Assembly (NCBI GenBank): GCA_903813345.2
Contig: CAIIXF020000010.1
Location: forward strand, 33,963,425-34,027,424
Direction: 5' to 3'
Origin: Owenia fusiformis
Taxonomy: Eukaryota; Annelida; Polychaeta; Sabellida; Oweniidae
Length of the DNA stretch: 64,000 bases
Below, one piece after another: positions 53,501-61,539 of the stretch (its first letter is position 1; the number at the start of each line of letters is the position of its first letter). The notes under the pieces were generated by a model. That model made no database searches. It was not told the origin of the DNA and saw only the letters and a list, made by a program, of their open reading frames with translations. A program made the translations under genes and the position numbers.

Positions 53501-56500
53501 AATAAAAACGTCTATGAAGTGTCTGTCAAAATTGATGCGTATATAACTGATGGAGTAAAGGTCAATATTTGGTAAATTAAGAATAGCAGAATAATAATCA
53601 CCTCATAACAATCAATTGTTAGCAAATCATGACAGAGAAACCATAATTTTGACGCAATATCACTAGCAATTTAACATACACACATCAAATACTTTAGCTT
53701 GCAACCGGCAAAAAGCATGATTTATTTGGATATCAACCTGCGAAAAGACTTTACAAAACAATATTTCAGCATGGTAATTCAAAATTTATCCATGATTTTA
53801 TGCCAATATTCTTTATCAATCGTGATACAATCTTATATTTTGGATTCTCTAAAAAAAAGTTTTGTACAATATGTATAAATATGCTTTGATTTTATGTGTT
53901 AAGGTAAAAAATCATGAATCATAAAATTTTAGAACAGAAATGTTACATGTACACAAAACAATTACATTATACAGGGTGGTCCAATAAAATGAGACACTCG
54001 GGATAGGGAATTTACTTATCTTTAATTTGGTATACCATGAGTTCAAATCTATTATAATATCTGTCAACCAGCGTCCATAATATAAATTATGTCATTTTCG
54101 TTTCAAAACAGGTTTTCCGAAACTTGCAAAAAACAAGTTTTTTGTCAACTTGATTTACATAAACAGACGCTCAAAATGTCCACCATTTTGATCAATTATA
54201 GCCCTCAATTTTGGCCTAAACTGGTCAAATGCATCATTGACATGCTGTTGAGACAGTGAATTCGACTTCTCAATAATTCTGTCCTTATATATATATATAT
54301 TTCTTTATTTCCCATTTAGCATGGAGTACAAAAATTTAAACATTTAACACAACAGTGAAAATTATCTAAAAATTTAAGACAATAACAAAAAACACACAAA
54401 ACAACAAAAACAATCCATATCTAAAATGTCAATGACAAGTAATAAAGTATCTATTAAAGTATATATTAAAAAATCACAAACAGTGGTGGAAAGTCACATT
54501 TCTAAAAAATATTTGCATCACTCTAAAATGGAGTGGTAAGATCAATATTTAAAAGTTCTACAACAGTACACAAGAAAGGTAGTAGAATTGCCAAGACTTT
54601 TGAATTGTCTGTAAAACATAAGCTGGAGAGGCCTTTCACTGACACACAAAAGGGGTTTTCTCGAAAATCCTTTTTGAACGACTCTATCTTAAGCCCAATT
54701 CTGTTAAGGTTCAAGACATCGTTTAAGTTGTGTAGCATTTCATTGCGAGCATCCTCAGTTTTGGAACAAGACTGCAAGTGGATATTTTCTCATAAAAATA
54801 ACATATTGGAGAAATGTTCAGTACAATTTGCGTTATCCACAAGACCTCTATTCTGTGCAATGGTAAATGCAGCAATACACGCGTAATCAGTCAGCCATGA
54901 ACGTGCAAAATTCAATTTTTGCGTAATTTGGGGGGGGGGGAATTTGAGCCCTAGTGATGCTAATAGATTAAAAACTCTCGTAAGTATAATGGCTATTTGT
55001 TCATTTCAAAAATAGAGAACCATTGAATTTTCGTTTTTCACGAAATTCTGATGACTAGACCAACTAGCATCGTTTTTATGTAGTAAGTGAAATGAATCTG
55101 TCCATTTGAACATGGGTTTTTGGTGGCTATAAAAGTGTCAAAATGTTAATTTTTCGCATAGTGTGGCACATTTGAGGTATGAACCTTTTAATTGAGCAAG
55201 AACTGCACTGTCTAAATCCTCTTTTAAATTGGCAGTCATTTAGACCCAAAACTACGATTTTCAGTGAAATATAGTCGTCTCCAGGAGTTAAGGGGTTAAT
55301 TTGCAAAACGTCAAATTGTCACACAGAAAGACATGCGAAATGGGACTAAATTCAATACATTTTTCGAAATTCATCGACAAATGTAGTTTCTGAGTTGGAT
55401 ACGCGGTACTGAGACTGCAAGGGAACTGTAAGGCAACTGTAGTGTTCCGCAGTTTGGTACAGACGTTTACTGATTTTAGGGAAGTACAGTCGACGTGCGG
55501 TCGACGTTTAGCAAATTTGACTGAAGCTTTGGTGAGTTACATAATACTAGATACCTTCAGATCCTTGGCGTTTCTCTTCTGCAATGGTCTGTAGCTGATC
55601 TAGGGATGAACCAGTTTTTTCTAAAATAAATTTAATTTCTTTTTTATCTTTTTAATTTCTTTCATATATAGACTAATCCTTATTTGTTTTTAATGTTGAT
55701 TGAAAGATTTGGTTTATTAGTTTTTCACAGCATGTGAGCAATGCATTTTTGAAATATATAATAAAATTGTTAAGTTCTTCACTCGTTGAGGAACATATTT
55801 TAACTGAAAGATTGCCGATAACCCCTCTCTGTTGATGTCATGATCAACTGATCGGGATTAATTACCTGTTTTGATTTATTCTATTTATTTCTTATTACAC
55901 TAATTTCTTACTCCCTATTGACAAACTGTTATATTCCAAATAAACCTAAATATTACAATGTTATAACAATGAATATCCGTGAATCATGATAGTTTTGATA
56001 GTTAGATGTGTCCGTCTTAAATCTTAAAACTCTTGTCGCTCAATAGATTACTGGTTAGCATTCAAATTGAAAAATATGTTTAGGATCACCCATTGGTGGA
56101 CACATTATGTTCATATTTTCGTCCTTGTAATTACTAAATTATAATGGCACTTTTATGCATGGATGAGCTCATTTTGCGGTTATTTATCAACCATTTTTTA
56201 AAAATAGTTTTAACTAAAAACGTGAGAGGATGACCAATATTAATTAAATCCTATACACTAATAACTTACCATTGCATAAATTGCAGGTCTTCTTGCAATA
56301 TTTCTTCTCGTATCTAAAGTTGCAGTTCAGGTTGTTCCTTTCCTTGAAGCTTTCACATCTAATACTTCTTATGTCTTCGCAGCCTGTAGCGACGGCTGTA
56401 ATAAAATGTGTCGCTTGTAAGGCAATCATGCGAGATGCATGACTGATAGTTGAACATTTTTACTTCACAATTTCATAAAAATATTTTTCACAGAACTATT

Positions 56501-58513
56501 TCTGAACTACAAAACATCATTGATGTGTATCCTGCCAAATGATGACGTAGTACGGACACCTCAAACTTTTGAAGCTTTTTATATTTAACTTAGAGTTTTA
56601 TGTTTAAAGATACTTATTTACCAGATATCTGAAAATGTTAGTCAACGTGTGAAGTCATGACTGAAGCGGGTCTGTAGTTATTGTATTTTGGACAGTACAG
56701 ACACTTACTAGTATAATAGATTACACTGGTAAATCTCATTGATTTAGAGAAACTGTTGAAAATTACTTATTTTCGCTAAATTTAACGCAATGGCTACCTT
56801 ATGCTAGCTATGTCAGATTTTCCATTACCTGTCATCTATTCGTCATTCATTCATAGAGTTATGGTGGTCAGTCACCATTAAATTATGGATAATAAGTTGT
56901 GTGAAATTGAACAAAAAGTTTAATTCAAGATTCCAGATTCCAGCCTTTTTACTTCAACACGATTTCTATATCCGATCTTGAGATAAAATTAATGTTCCAT
57001 TCCATCGATTCTAATTTCCATAACATTGACATTTGAACATTTTTATTTTGACCTACTTTCTGGATACCATATCTCCAAAATGAATCGAGATACCCCGTGG
57101 TCGAATAAACTAATGCTTTTAACACATTTTTTACTATCACTATACGAAATTTTAAAGAATAACCTACAGTAAACATCAAAATGTCGGAACGTCGAAGGTA
57201 CGATTTTTCTTTTTTCCTTATTTCACGCGTTGTAGGCAGAATCTACACGACGTTTTTTCACACAAACGTGTATCAGTATCATATGTTTTAGAAAATGTAC
57301 ATGTTTGCGAATATGTACATTTTCTTAAGCATATGATACTGATACACGTTTGTGTGAAAAAACGTCGTGTAGATTCTGCCTACAACGTTTACTGATACAC
57401 GTTTGTGATAAAAAATGTCGAGGAAATTCTACCTACAACGTGTGAAATAAGGAAAAAAAGAAAAATCATACCTTCGATGTTCCCACATTTTGTTACCGAA
57501 ACGGTTCCAGCGTAGTCGAGTGGATCACCAGTGAAAAAGCAAATTGATTTCACATACCGACATTTTGTTCCGACATTTTGTTACCAAAACGAACCGTTTC
57601 GGTAACCAGCGTAATCGAGAGGATCACCAGTGTGTTCGCAAAAGTGTACATTTTCTTAAACATACGATACTGATACACGTTTGTGATAAAAATGTCGTGG
57701 GAATTCTGCCTACAACGCGTGAAATAAGGAAAAAAGAAAAATCGTACCTTCGACGTTCCGACATTTTGTTACCGAAACGGTTCCAGCGTAATCGAGTGGA
57801 TCCAGTGAAAAAGCAAATCGATTTCACATACCTTCCTCACCAGTAGTCTCCTGTGTGGATTCGCTACCCTCCTTATCAGTTGCCCCCTGTGTGGATTCGC
57901 TACCCTTCTCATCAGTTGCCCCCTGTGTGGATTCGCTACCTTCGTTATCAGTTGTCTCCTGTATGGATTCGCTACCTTCGTTATCAGTTGCCCCCTGTGT
58001 GGATTCGCTACCCTCCTTATCAGTTGTCTCCTGTGTGGATTCGCCGGTTCCGCAAAGGTTGCAGCTTTTCTTGCATTGCTTCTGAAACCAGTCCCATTCT
58101 TTCTCACCGGAGCAAAACTTGTCCTTAGACAAACTGCACATCAACGGCTTTTCGTCCTTACATTCTAAAGAAAACGTAATACATGCCAATCATTTTTGTC
58201 ATATGGCGCATAACGTGCATGTACATAATAGATGTCACTCGTTAGACATACGACGTGTGTACGACGTAGTAACATATTCGTATAGGTTTTGCATTAAGAC
58301 CGCGGTTGAGCTGTCATTAATGTAGGCGTCAAAAAGCAAATTGAACGAACATACCTTCATCATCAGTACTGTTCTGTGTGGATTCGCTGGTTCCGCAAAG
58401 GTTGCAGCTCTTCTTGCATTGTTCCTTAAACCAGTCCCATTCATATTCACCAGAACAATACTTGTTCTTATAATCAGATTTTGCGCACGTGTTCGGCGTC
58501 TTGTCCTTGCATT
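47548..58513 (-). CDS. gene C: multi-ShKT protein with Thr/Ser-rich repeats, 5' end not found
   Basis: Discontinuous minus-strand model: 58513-58355, 58164-57832, 56395-56270, 55621-55556, 53245-53123, 52238-52113, 51876-51823, 50230-50111, 49020-48883, 47552-47548. All internal exons are multiples of 3 with phase-1 junctions, so any subset keeps the frame. Content: two ShKT domains of a WDWF subclass with acidic Ser/Thr tails, then five classical ShKT domains separated in two places by charged linker exons. No signal-peptide exon was found between 58.5 and 64 kb, so it may lie beyond the window or be lost. Exons are directly visible; their joining into one transcript is inference. An extra truncated domain (47800-47866) is not included. 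Confidence 0.6.
47800..47866 (-). pseudogene. truncated ShKT exon (3' half only)
   Basis: It keeps donor GTAAGG and the domain's second half (CRKTCNSCNDIGGS), matching the end of the 48883-49020 exon. Upstream of about 47866 the sequence switches abruptly to intron-like repeat, so Cys1-Cys2 and the acceptor are missing. It cannot be spliced in as a domain and looks like the breakpoint of the local duplication. Confidence 0.75.
47900..48856. mobile_element. mariner-type element inside gene C
   Basis: The 957-bp element is bounded by TA (47898-47899, 48857-48858). Ends CAAGGGTTGTTCAAAATGTT and the complement CAAGGGTCGTTCGAAAGGTC are diverged, so this copy is older than the one at 6378. No transposase frame survives. 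It splits the duplicated intron sequence 22 bp from the exon 48883-49020 donor. Confidence 0.78.
48883..49020 (-). CDS. gene C ShKT exon, CMNTCNAC type
   Basis: Up to 138 bp, phase 1-1, with donor GTAAGG. ACRDRDSKC, QRGLLNC, MERYKC and MNTCNACDVIGGT give C-x6-C-x10-C-x8-C-x3-C-x2-C. Two in-frame acceptors 12 bp apart are possible: before 49020 (ATCAACAG) and before 49008 (GCTACAG). The same tandem arrangement is at 56395/56383, so alternative use may add four residues (G-I-A-T). Confidence 0.85.
49030..49380. other. gene C intron, no exon seen
   Basis: AT-rich DNA upstream of the ShKT exon. It begins with the conserved intronic motif GCGACATCTATTATC; nothing else is supported. Confidence 0.35.
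49380..49690. mobile_element. family E fragment
   Basis: It contains CTTTTCGGTAACAAAATG, TTTCACGTGTTGTAGGTA, CACAAATGTGTGTCAGTA and CAGAATCATTG...GAGTAAACGGAA, matching one arm of 14815-15310 and parts of 57178-57800. The opposite arm is missing. Confidence 0.55.
50111..50230 (-). CDS. gene C ShKT exon, CKKFCKLC type
   Basis: A 120-bp phase 1-1 exon: acceptor TTTGCTGCAG, donor GTAAGT. DCRDIMPDC, EDGLDC, HVQLIC and KKFCKLCPGDA fit C-x6-C-x10-C-x8-C-x3-C-x2-C. Acidic between Cys2 and Cys3. No Lys-Tyr pair. Upstream intron carries GTTTAACGAGTGGCATCTAT, the local version of the shared branch-region motif. Confidence 0.85.
50472..51697. mobile_element. 1.2-kb TIR element hosting a nested palindrome
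   Basis: GGAACGTCAATGTAACAAAA at 50472 and its complement ending at 51697 bound terminal repeats of about 120 bp ('GGATGAACTTCCTGG', 'TTTTGTTTTCTCGATTT', 'TATAG(T/C)CTAGCTTT'). The middle contains the 760-bp TTAA palindrome plus 200 bp with further CGTCAATGTAACAAA motifs. Confidence 0.75.
50596..51355. mobile_element. TTAA-flanked 760-bp palindrome (family G, complete)
   Basis: AAGGTCTCATTGAAGTTAAC at the left faces GTTAACTTCCATGAGACCTT at the right. Arms are about 340 bp ('GGAACTAGTTAAACTGACTG', 'CAGTCACATTTTCAGA', 'AGAGCAATATATTG'). TTAA is present at both boundaries (50594-50597, 51355-51358), the target of piggyBac-type transposases. It is inserted within 50472-51697. Confidence 0.82.
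51823..51876 (-). CDS. gene C linker exon 2 (54 bp)
   Basis: Phase 1-1, acceptor TTGTTTCAG, donor GTATCTG. It encodes 18 residues: AETGSQ, IIADAEKRQESE. It is a shortened relative of the 66-bp linkers at 675-740 and 55556-55621, lacking the LDQLQ segment, and follows the ShKT exon at 52113-52238. Its role as a charged spacer is inference. Confidence 0.7.
52113..52238 (-). CDS. gene C ShKT exon, CRKSCNLC type
   Basis: A 126-bp phase 1-1 exon: acceptor ATTTCTACAG, donor GTAAGT. GCRDISNLC, DGSLNC, GHGVDC and RKSCNLCDDNGGT give C-x6-C-x10-C-x8-C-x3-C-x2-C. It keeps only the downstream of the two acceptors seen in sister exons. A tandem 17-bp minisatellite lies just upstream in the intron (52297-52400). 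Confidence 0.87.
52297..52402. repeat. 17-bp minisatellite, six copies
   Basis: Unit CATTAATGATGATTGGA, with the last two copies reading CATTATTGATGATTGGA. It sits about 60 bp upstream of a ShKT acceptor, so length variants could alter the branch-site region. Confidence 0.85.
52511..52572. repeat. two-copy 30-bp tandem repeat
   Basis: GTGCATTGAATGTTTCAAGG then CAAAGATAT, repeated head to tail once. Intronic; no further structure. Confidence 0.75.
53123..53245 (-). CDS. gene C ShKT exon, aromatic-rich
   Basis: A 123-bp phase 1-1 exon: acceptor ATTACCACAG, donor GTAAGT. GCKDTLPSYC, GKKYDYMTC, SSFDKRSC and KKTCNLCKPET give C-x7-C-x10-C-x8-C-x3-C-x2-C. It resembles gene B domains 2 and 3 in the KKY...M-(T/S)-C stretch, suggesting a shared ancestor across genes. 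Confidence 0.86.
53260..53965. other. gene C intron, no exon seen
   Basis: AT-rich intron DNA; no splice-flanked cysteine-rich frame and no repeat boundary identified. Confidence 0.35.
53972..54287 (-). mobile_element. mariner-type element, 3' end only
   Basis: TA at 53970-53971 is followed by CAGGGTGGTCCAATAAAATG. The minus strand encodes the last codons of a transposase (54287-54160) ending IIDQNGGHFERLFM and stop, a typical mariner C-terminus. The rest is replaced at 54288 by an (AT)n run and LINE-like sequence. Confidence 0.72.
54160..54287 (-). pseudogene. mariner transposase C-terminal fragment
   Basis: The open frame reads SLSQQHVNDAF, QFRPKLRAIIDQNGG, HFERLFM*. The N-terminal and catalytic regions are absent. 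It is unrelated in detail to the WPPGS-type fragments at 23186 and 62331. Confidence 0.65.
54288..54890 (-). mobile_element. probable LINE 3' fragment with (AT)n tail
   Basis: On the minus strand the end reads TTGTACTCCATGCTAAATGG, GAAATAAAGAAATATATATA, the form of a LINE 3' terminus with an AATAAAG signal and short repeat tail. Upstream is a broken frame (54777-54523, including NEMLHNLNDVLNLNRIGL) of unknown family. It has truncated the adjacent mariner element or inserted at its edge. The class is uncertain. Confidence 0.4.
54900..55500. other. gene C intron, no exon seen
   Basis: It contains a G run (54935-54942). No exon or repeat boundary could be supported. Confidence 0.35.
55556..55621 (-). 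CDS. gene C linker exon 1 (66 bp)
   Basis: Phase 1-1, acceptor ATTTTAG, donor GTATCTAG. It encodes EKTGSS, LDQLQTIAEEKRQGSE, without cysteine. It differs from the gene A linker (675-740) at only four or five residues, with the same splice sites and neighbours. Conservation of frame between paralogues argues that it is translated. Confidence 0.75.
56270..56395 (-). CDS. gene C ShKT exon, CKKTCNLC type with tandem acceptors
   Basis: Up to 126 bp, phase 1-1; donor GTAAGT directly after the last Cys codon plus Asn, so no Gly-rich tail. GCEDIRSIRC, NNLNC, YEKKYC and KKTCNLC fit C-x7-C-x10-C-x8-C-x3-C-x2-C. Acceptors before 56395 (TTATTACAG) and before 56383 (CGCTACAG) are both in frame, differing by A-V-A-T. 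A Lys-Tyr pair occurs just before Cys4, not at the usual dyad position. Confidence 0.86.
56800..57175. other. gene C intron, no exon seen
   Basis: AT-rich; a 76-codon minus-strand frame (56949-57179) has no recognised features. Confidence 0.3.
57178..57392. mobile_element. family E hairpin, near-perfect
   Basis: From about 57235 (GGCAGAATCTACACGACG) to 57385 the arms are near-perfect complements around GTTTGCGAATATG (57301-57315), with CATATG.TTTTAGAAAATGTACA on the inside. The outer part to 57178 (TGTCGGAACGTCGAAGGTAC) continues in the next copies. Confidence 0.7.
57393..57810. repeat. two direct family E copies including a duplicated splice donor
   Basis: 57395-57565 and 57670-57831 are direct near-copies: 'ACTGATACACGTTTGTGATA', 'TTGTTACCGAAACGGTTCCA', then 'GTGAAAAAGCAAAT(T/C)GATTTCACATACC'. 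The last phrase includes the donor of the 57832-58164 exon, so a decoy donor copy lies at about 57558. Confidence 0.7.
57832..58164 (-). CDS. gene C ShKT exon with six 12-residue acidic Ser/Thr repeats
   Basis: A 333-bp phase 1-1 exon: acceptor TTTCTTTAG, donor GTATGT. Residues 1-44 form a variant ShKT: ECKDEKPLMC, DKFC, then a 12-residue loop with WDWFQ before CKKSCNLC (C-x7-C-x7-C-x12-C-x3-C-x2-C). It is followed by six units of the form ESTQ(E/G)(T/A)TD(K/N)EGS, encoded by a 36-bp minisatellite. The tail is acidic and Ser/Thr-rich, so a flexible, possibly O-glycosylated stalk is likely (inference). The sister exon at 58355 has a single unit, so the array expanded here. Copy number may vary between individuals. 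Confidence 0.85.
58355..58513 (-). CDS. gene C ShKT exon of WDWF subclass, single tail unit
   Basis: A 159-bp phase 1-1 exon: acceptor TTTTTTTTAG, donor GTATGT. ECKDKTPNTC, NKYC, EYEWDWFKEQC and KKSCNLCGTSESTQNSTDDE give C-x7-C-x9-C-x12-C-x3-C-x2-C. The longer Cys3-Cys4 loop with WDWF separates it and its neighbour from the other ShKT exons. It is the most upstream exon found. NST in the tail is an N-glycosylation sequon. Confidence 0.85.
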
Positions 58514-58599
58514 CTAAAAAAATGCATGCCAATTTTAAGTCATATCATAAAATGAACGTCGCTTGTTAGACGGAAGACGTATTTTGACTGTAGAGTGGA

Positions 58600-58840
58600 T
58601 AATAAGATTATCGTTTTCAGAAAACACGGCCATAACATGCACGTTTTATATGTAAAGCCTAGGGCTTACATCTTCAACTTTCTTCTCCGTAGCCATTTTT
58701 TCTTTATTTCTTTATGATCATAAAAAATAGTAGAAATAGACTTAAGTGTGTGTTTTCTTTTTTTCAATCAAGTACTGTGCTTATGCTTCATCATGAACAA
58801 GACAAAGCTGATATGGTGTCATTGAAATGTAAAATGTTAG
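58600..58840. other. no gene recognised upstream of gene C
   Basis: An ATG at 58697 (minus) followed by a short charged frame and GTAAGC was examined as a first exon but lacks a signal peptide and has the wrong phase. No copy of the 5' flank conserved in genes A and B is present. Confidence 0.35.
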
Positions 58841-59500
58841 GAACTACTTTGAATCTAAAAAATAAGCAATTAAAGGACCATATTGAAACAGAATATGTAA
58901 AAATAGAAACATTTATACATGTCCTAACTTTTGTATATTTCAGTTTGTTTTGTAGTTTAGCTATCATATCCGTGGCCTCTTATATTTTGATGCTTCTCTG
59001 CTATGTTATTTATTTTAGAAAAAATTTACATGGCTGAAACTCACTAAATTATAAGAGACCACAGCTTTGCTGCACATTGTACATAACTGTCTAAAATACA
59101 CAAAAGTTAGTTAGGACTTTTTTCATATATACTGTTGCAATATAATCATTTGATTGCTTATTTTTTAAATTCTAAGTAGTTCAAAACATTTAAGATTTTA
59201 CTGTAAAATGATAATAAAAAACCCGCTCTATATTTTGGTTTTTAGAAAATGTGCCCAATATATTGCTTAAATGATACGAGCTTTATAATTTTAGAAAATT
59301 GCCTGAGAGAAAAATGTTGGTCATAAAAGGACAATTTGATCGCTTTTTAATTCAAAGCTCGTATCATTTACAATAAAATTTTAAATGTTTGGAACTACTT
59401 TGAATTTAAAAATCAGCAATCAAATGACGATATTGCAACAGTATATAAAAATAGAAACATGTGTACTTGTCCTAGCTTTTGTATATTTCAGATACTTATA
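58840..59500. repeat. two direct copies of a 110-bp segment
   Basis: 'GGAACTACTTTGAAT(C/T)TAAAA' through 'AAAAATAGAAACAT' and 'GTCCTA(A/G)CTTTTGTATATTTCAG' occurs at 58848-58942 and 59389-59490. A reverse-complement trace (TTCAAAGTAGTTCCAAACAT) is near 61195. Probably an older transposon arm. Confidence 0.6.
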
Positions 59501-59555
59501 TATAATGTGCAGTAAAGCTGTGCCCTTTTGCAATTTAGGGAGTTTCAGCCATATT

Positions 59556-60219
59556 AAGGTGCCATGATACTTAACAGGAAATGACAAACAGGAAGTGACA
59601 AAAAATTGCATTTTTAGACATTTTTTTGAACAAAGATAACAGAGTTTTTGACCTCCAGTCAATTCAACTAGTTCCACATATCATTTACAGGTCTAGGATC
59701 ACAATGTTCATGGCCAGAATGACCCTAAACACGATGAAATAACCTTTTCAGCCCTCCAAAAAGTGACTGAAAATGATACAATCTTTGAACATTTGATATC
59801 ATTCATAGAAGAAAAAAATGAAAAAACTGATTTAAAAAGCGATCTATTTTCGTTTTTATGACCGCCATTTTTGTTTCAGACAATATTCTAAGATTTCAAA
59901 GATTGTACCAATTAGAGCATTCTGTTGGGCACATTTTCTGAAAAATTCAAAAGATTCTGTCAGTGACATTCCCTATCTCCAACTTTTAGCTATTTTTCAG
60001 TCACATTTTCAAAGGGCTGAAAAGGTTATTTTTCATTATGTTTAGGGTCATTCTGACCATGCACATTGTGATCCTGGTCATGTAAATGATATGTGGAAAT
60101 AGTTAAATTGACTGGAGGTCAAAACAGAACTCTGTTATCTTTGTTCAAAAAATGTCTAAAAATGCTAATTTTTTGTCACTTCCTGTTTTGTCATTTCCAG
60201 TTAAGTATCTTGGCACCTT
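59556..60219. mobile_element. TTAA-flanked palindrome (family G), second copy
   Basis: AAGGTGCCATGATACTTAAC at the left faces GTTAAGTATCTTGGCACCTT at the right, with TTAA at both edges. The arms carry 'CAGGAAATGACAAA', 'CCTCCAGTCAATTCAACTAG' and 'GTTTAGGGTCATTCTG'. 664 bp. Related to 50596-51355. Confidence 0.78.
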
Positions 60220-60282
60220 AATAAATGACATGGCAGAGAAGCATCAAAATATAAGAGGCCACAGATATGATAGCTAGGCCAG

Positions 60283-60600
60283 GGTGTATGTTGGGAAATT
60301 TTCTGCATTCCTCAATTGAGTCACATGTTATTTTTCAAACAAGAATTACTCCTTCCCCACATTGTCTACATCTTCCAGTTTTGCACAAAGAGCGCACTTA
60401 TGTACCAAGAAAAGACTTGTGAGAAGATTTGTTTTGTAAAATGTATAAAAACGAGAAAATTCAGTGACAATTTTTGGGAACATTTCCTGAACTTTTTCAC
60501 TGAATTTTCTTGTTTTATTATACACTTTATCAAAACAATTCATTCTTCTCACAAGTCTTTTCTAAGCACACAAGTGCACTCTTTGTGCTAAACTGGAATA
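60283..60600. mobile_element. fold-back MITE family F, right end lost
   Basis: AGGGTGTATGTTGGGAAATT, 'CTCCTTCCCCACATTGTCTA' on the left arm; hairpin centre near 60475; right arm to 'GTGCTAAACTGGAATATATA'. It then breaks into unrelated AT-rich sequence. Confidence 0.7.
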
Positions 60601-60639
60601 TATAGACAATATAATACAATATTATAGTTATTAACTATA

Positions 60640-60920
60640 ATATTGAAAGGTCTAAAAACATGTTGTATATGCTATTTTGTTCCAACAAGATTCGGAAAGA
60701 CATTTTATTTCATTCTCAAGAATGGGTAGAAAAAAACAAAAAATGTTAACAAAAACAGTTATATAAAATATTTCTAAATAATTTTCGCATTAAATCGTTG
60801 TCAATCAGTCAACATTACATAAAATACCGTGTTTTTTACAGAATGTTTTCAATGATTGGTTTAAGAGAAAAACATTGTTGAATTCAGTTCTCCATATCGA
60901 TACCACTCCTTTGTGTAATG
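60640..60920. mobile_element. family K half copy
   Basis: Reverse complement of 16430-16700: 'GTTCCAACAAGATTCGGAAA', 'AACATTACATAAAATACCG', 'GTTCTCCATATCGATACCAC'. One arm only. Confidence 0.65.
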
Positions 60921-61289
60921 AATTTGAATAATGTATTGACCTTGAACTTCAATTTGTGACATGTCATCTAACCATATCTGATGTGAAAATAATTAGAATA
61001 TTAGAAAAGAATGTTTTGCGGTCTTTTGCAGACGAGTTTAGGACAGGGTAGAGGAGGATAGCCTGTTCTAAGATAGAAGAAACTGCATGATCTACAGTTA
61101 AATTTTTGGTCTGAATGAAATGCTGCGCAGAAAGTATGAATGGTTCGTCTGCTGTATTAGTCTATTAATGGTCCTTTAAATGCTTATTTTTTAAATTCAA
61201 AGTAGTTCCAAACATTTAAAATTTTACTTTTAGCTTTAGCTATATATTTATAGTTTTATAAAATTGCCCGAATGGGCACATTTTCTGAT

Positions 61290-61537
61290 ACTTTTACCTA
61301 TTTTTCATTCCTATTTTCAGAGGGCTGAAAAAAGTTATTTCCTCATGTTTAGGGTCATTCTCACCATGTACATTGTGATCCTGGTCATGTAAATGATATG
61401 ATATGGAACTAATTAAACTGACTGGAGGGCAAAACAGAACTTGTTATCTTGATTCAAAAAATGTTTGAAAGTCAAGCATGGTTTTGTCACTTCCTGTTTT
61501 GTCATTTCCTATTTAGTATCATGCCACCTTAACATCT
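61290..61537. mobile_element. family G half copy
   Basis: 'CAGAGGGCTGAAAA', 'GTTTAGGGTCATTCTCACCA', 'TTAAACTGACTGGAGGGCAA' and 'CTTCCTGTTTTGTCATTTCC' lead to CCACCTTAA, the right arm and TTAA end of the family. Confidence 0.65.
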
Positions 61538-61539
61538 GG

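Larger units (their letters stand above)
55495..56790 (-). repeat. segmental duplicate of 600-2250
   Basis: Paralogous block in gene C containing one ShKT exon, one linker exon and their introns in the same order as in gene A. The gene A copy additionally carries the 922-1066 MITE, which is absent here, dating that insertion after the duplication or lost here. Confidence 0.7.

Noticed and set aside
54533-54886. 117-codon plus-strand open frame
   Set aside because: The opposite strand carries the LINE-like 3' fragment with a proper AATAAAG tail, which better explains the reading.
57853-58325. Plus-strand frames over the gene C ShKT/repeat exon
   Set aside because: They are antisense readings of the 36-bp coding minisatellite; the minus frame alone has the ShKT pattern and splice sites.
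25566-58513. Calling the ShKT proteins potassium-channel toxins
   Set aside because: The fold is shared by many non-toxic secreted proteins. The Lys-Tyr pair at the canonical position is not seen, and multi-domain architecture with linkers differs from single-domain venom peptides.
58673-58697. Possible first exon of gene C (ATG plus short charged frame, then GTAAGC)
   Set aside because: No signal peptide, the donor would be phase 0 rather than phase 1, and no upstream block like those of genes A and B.
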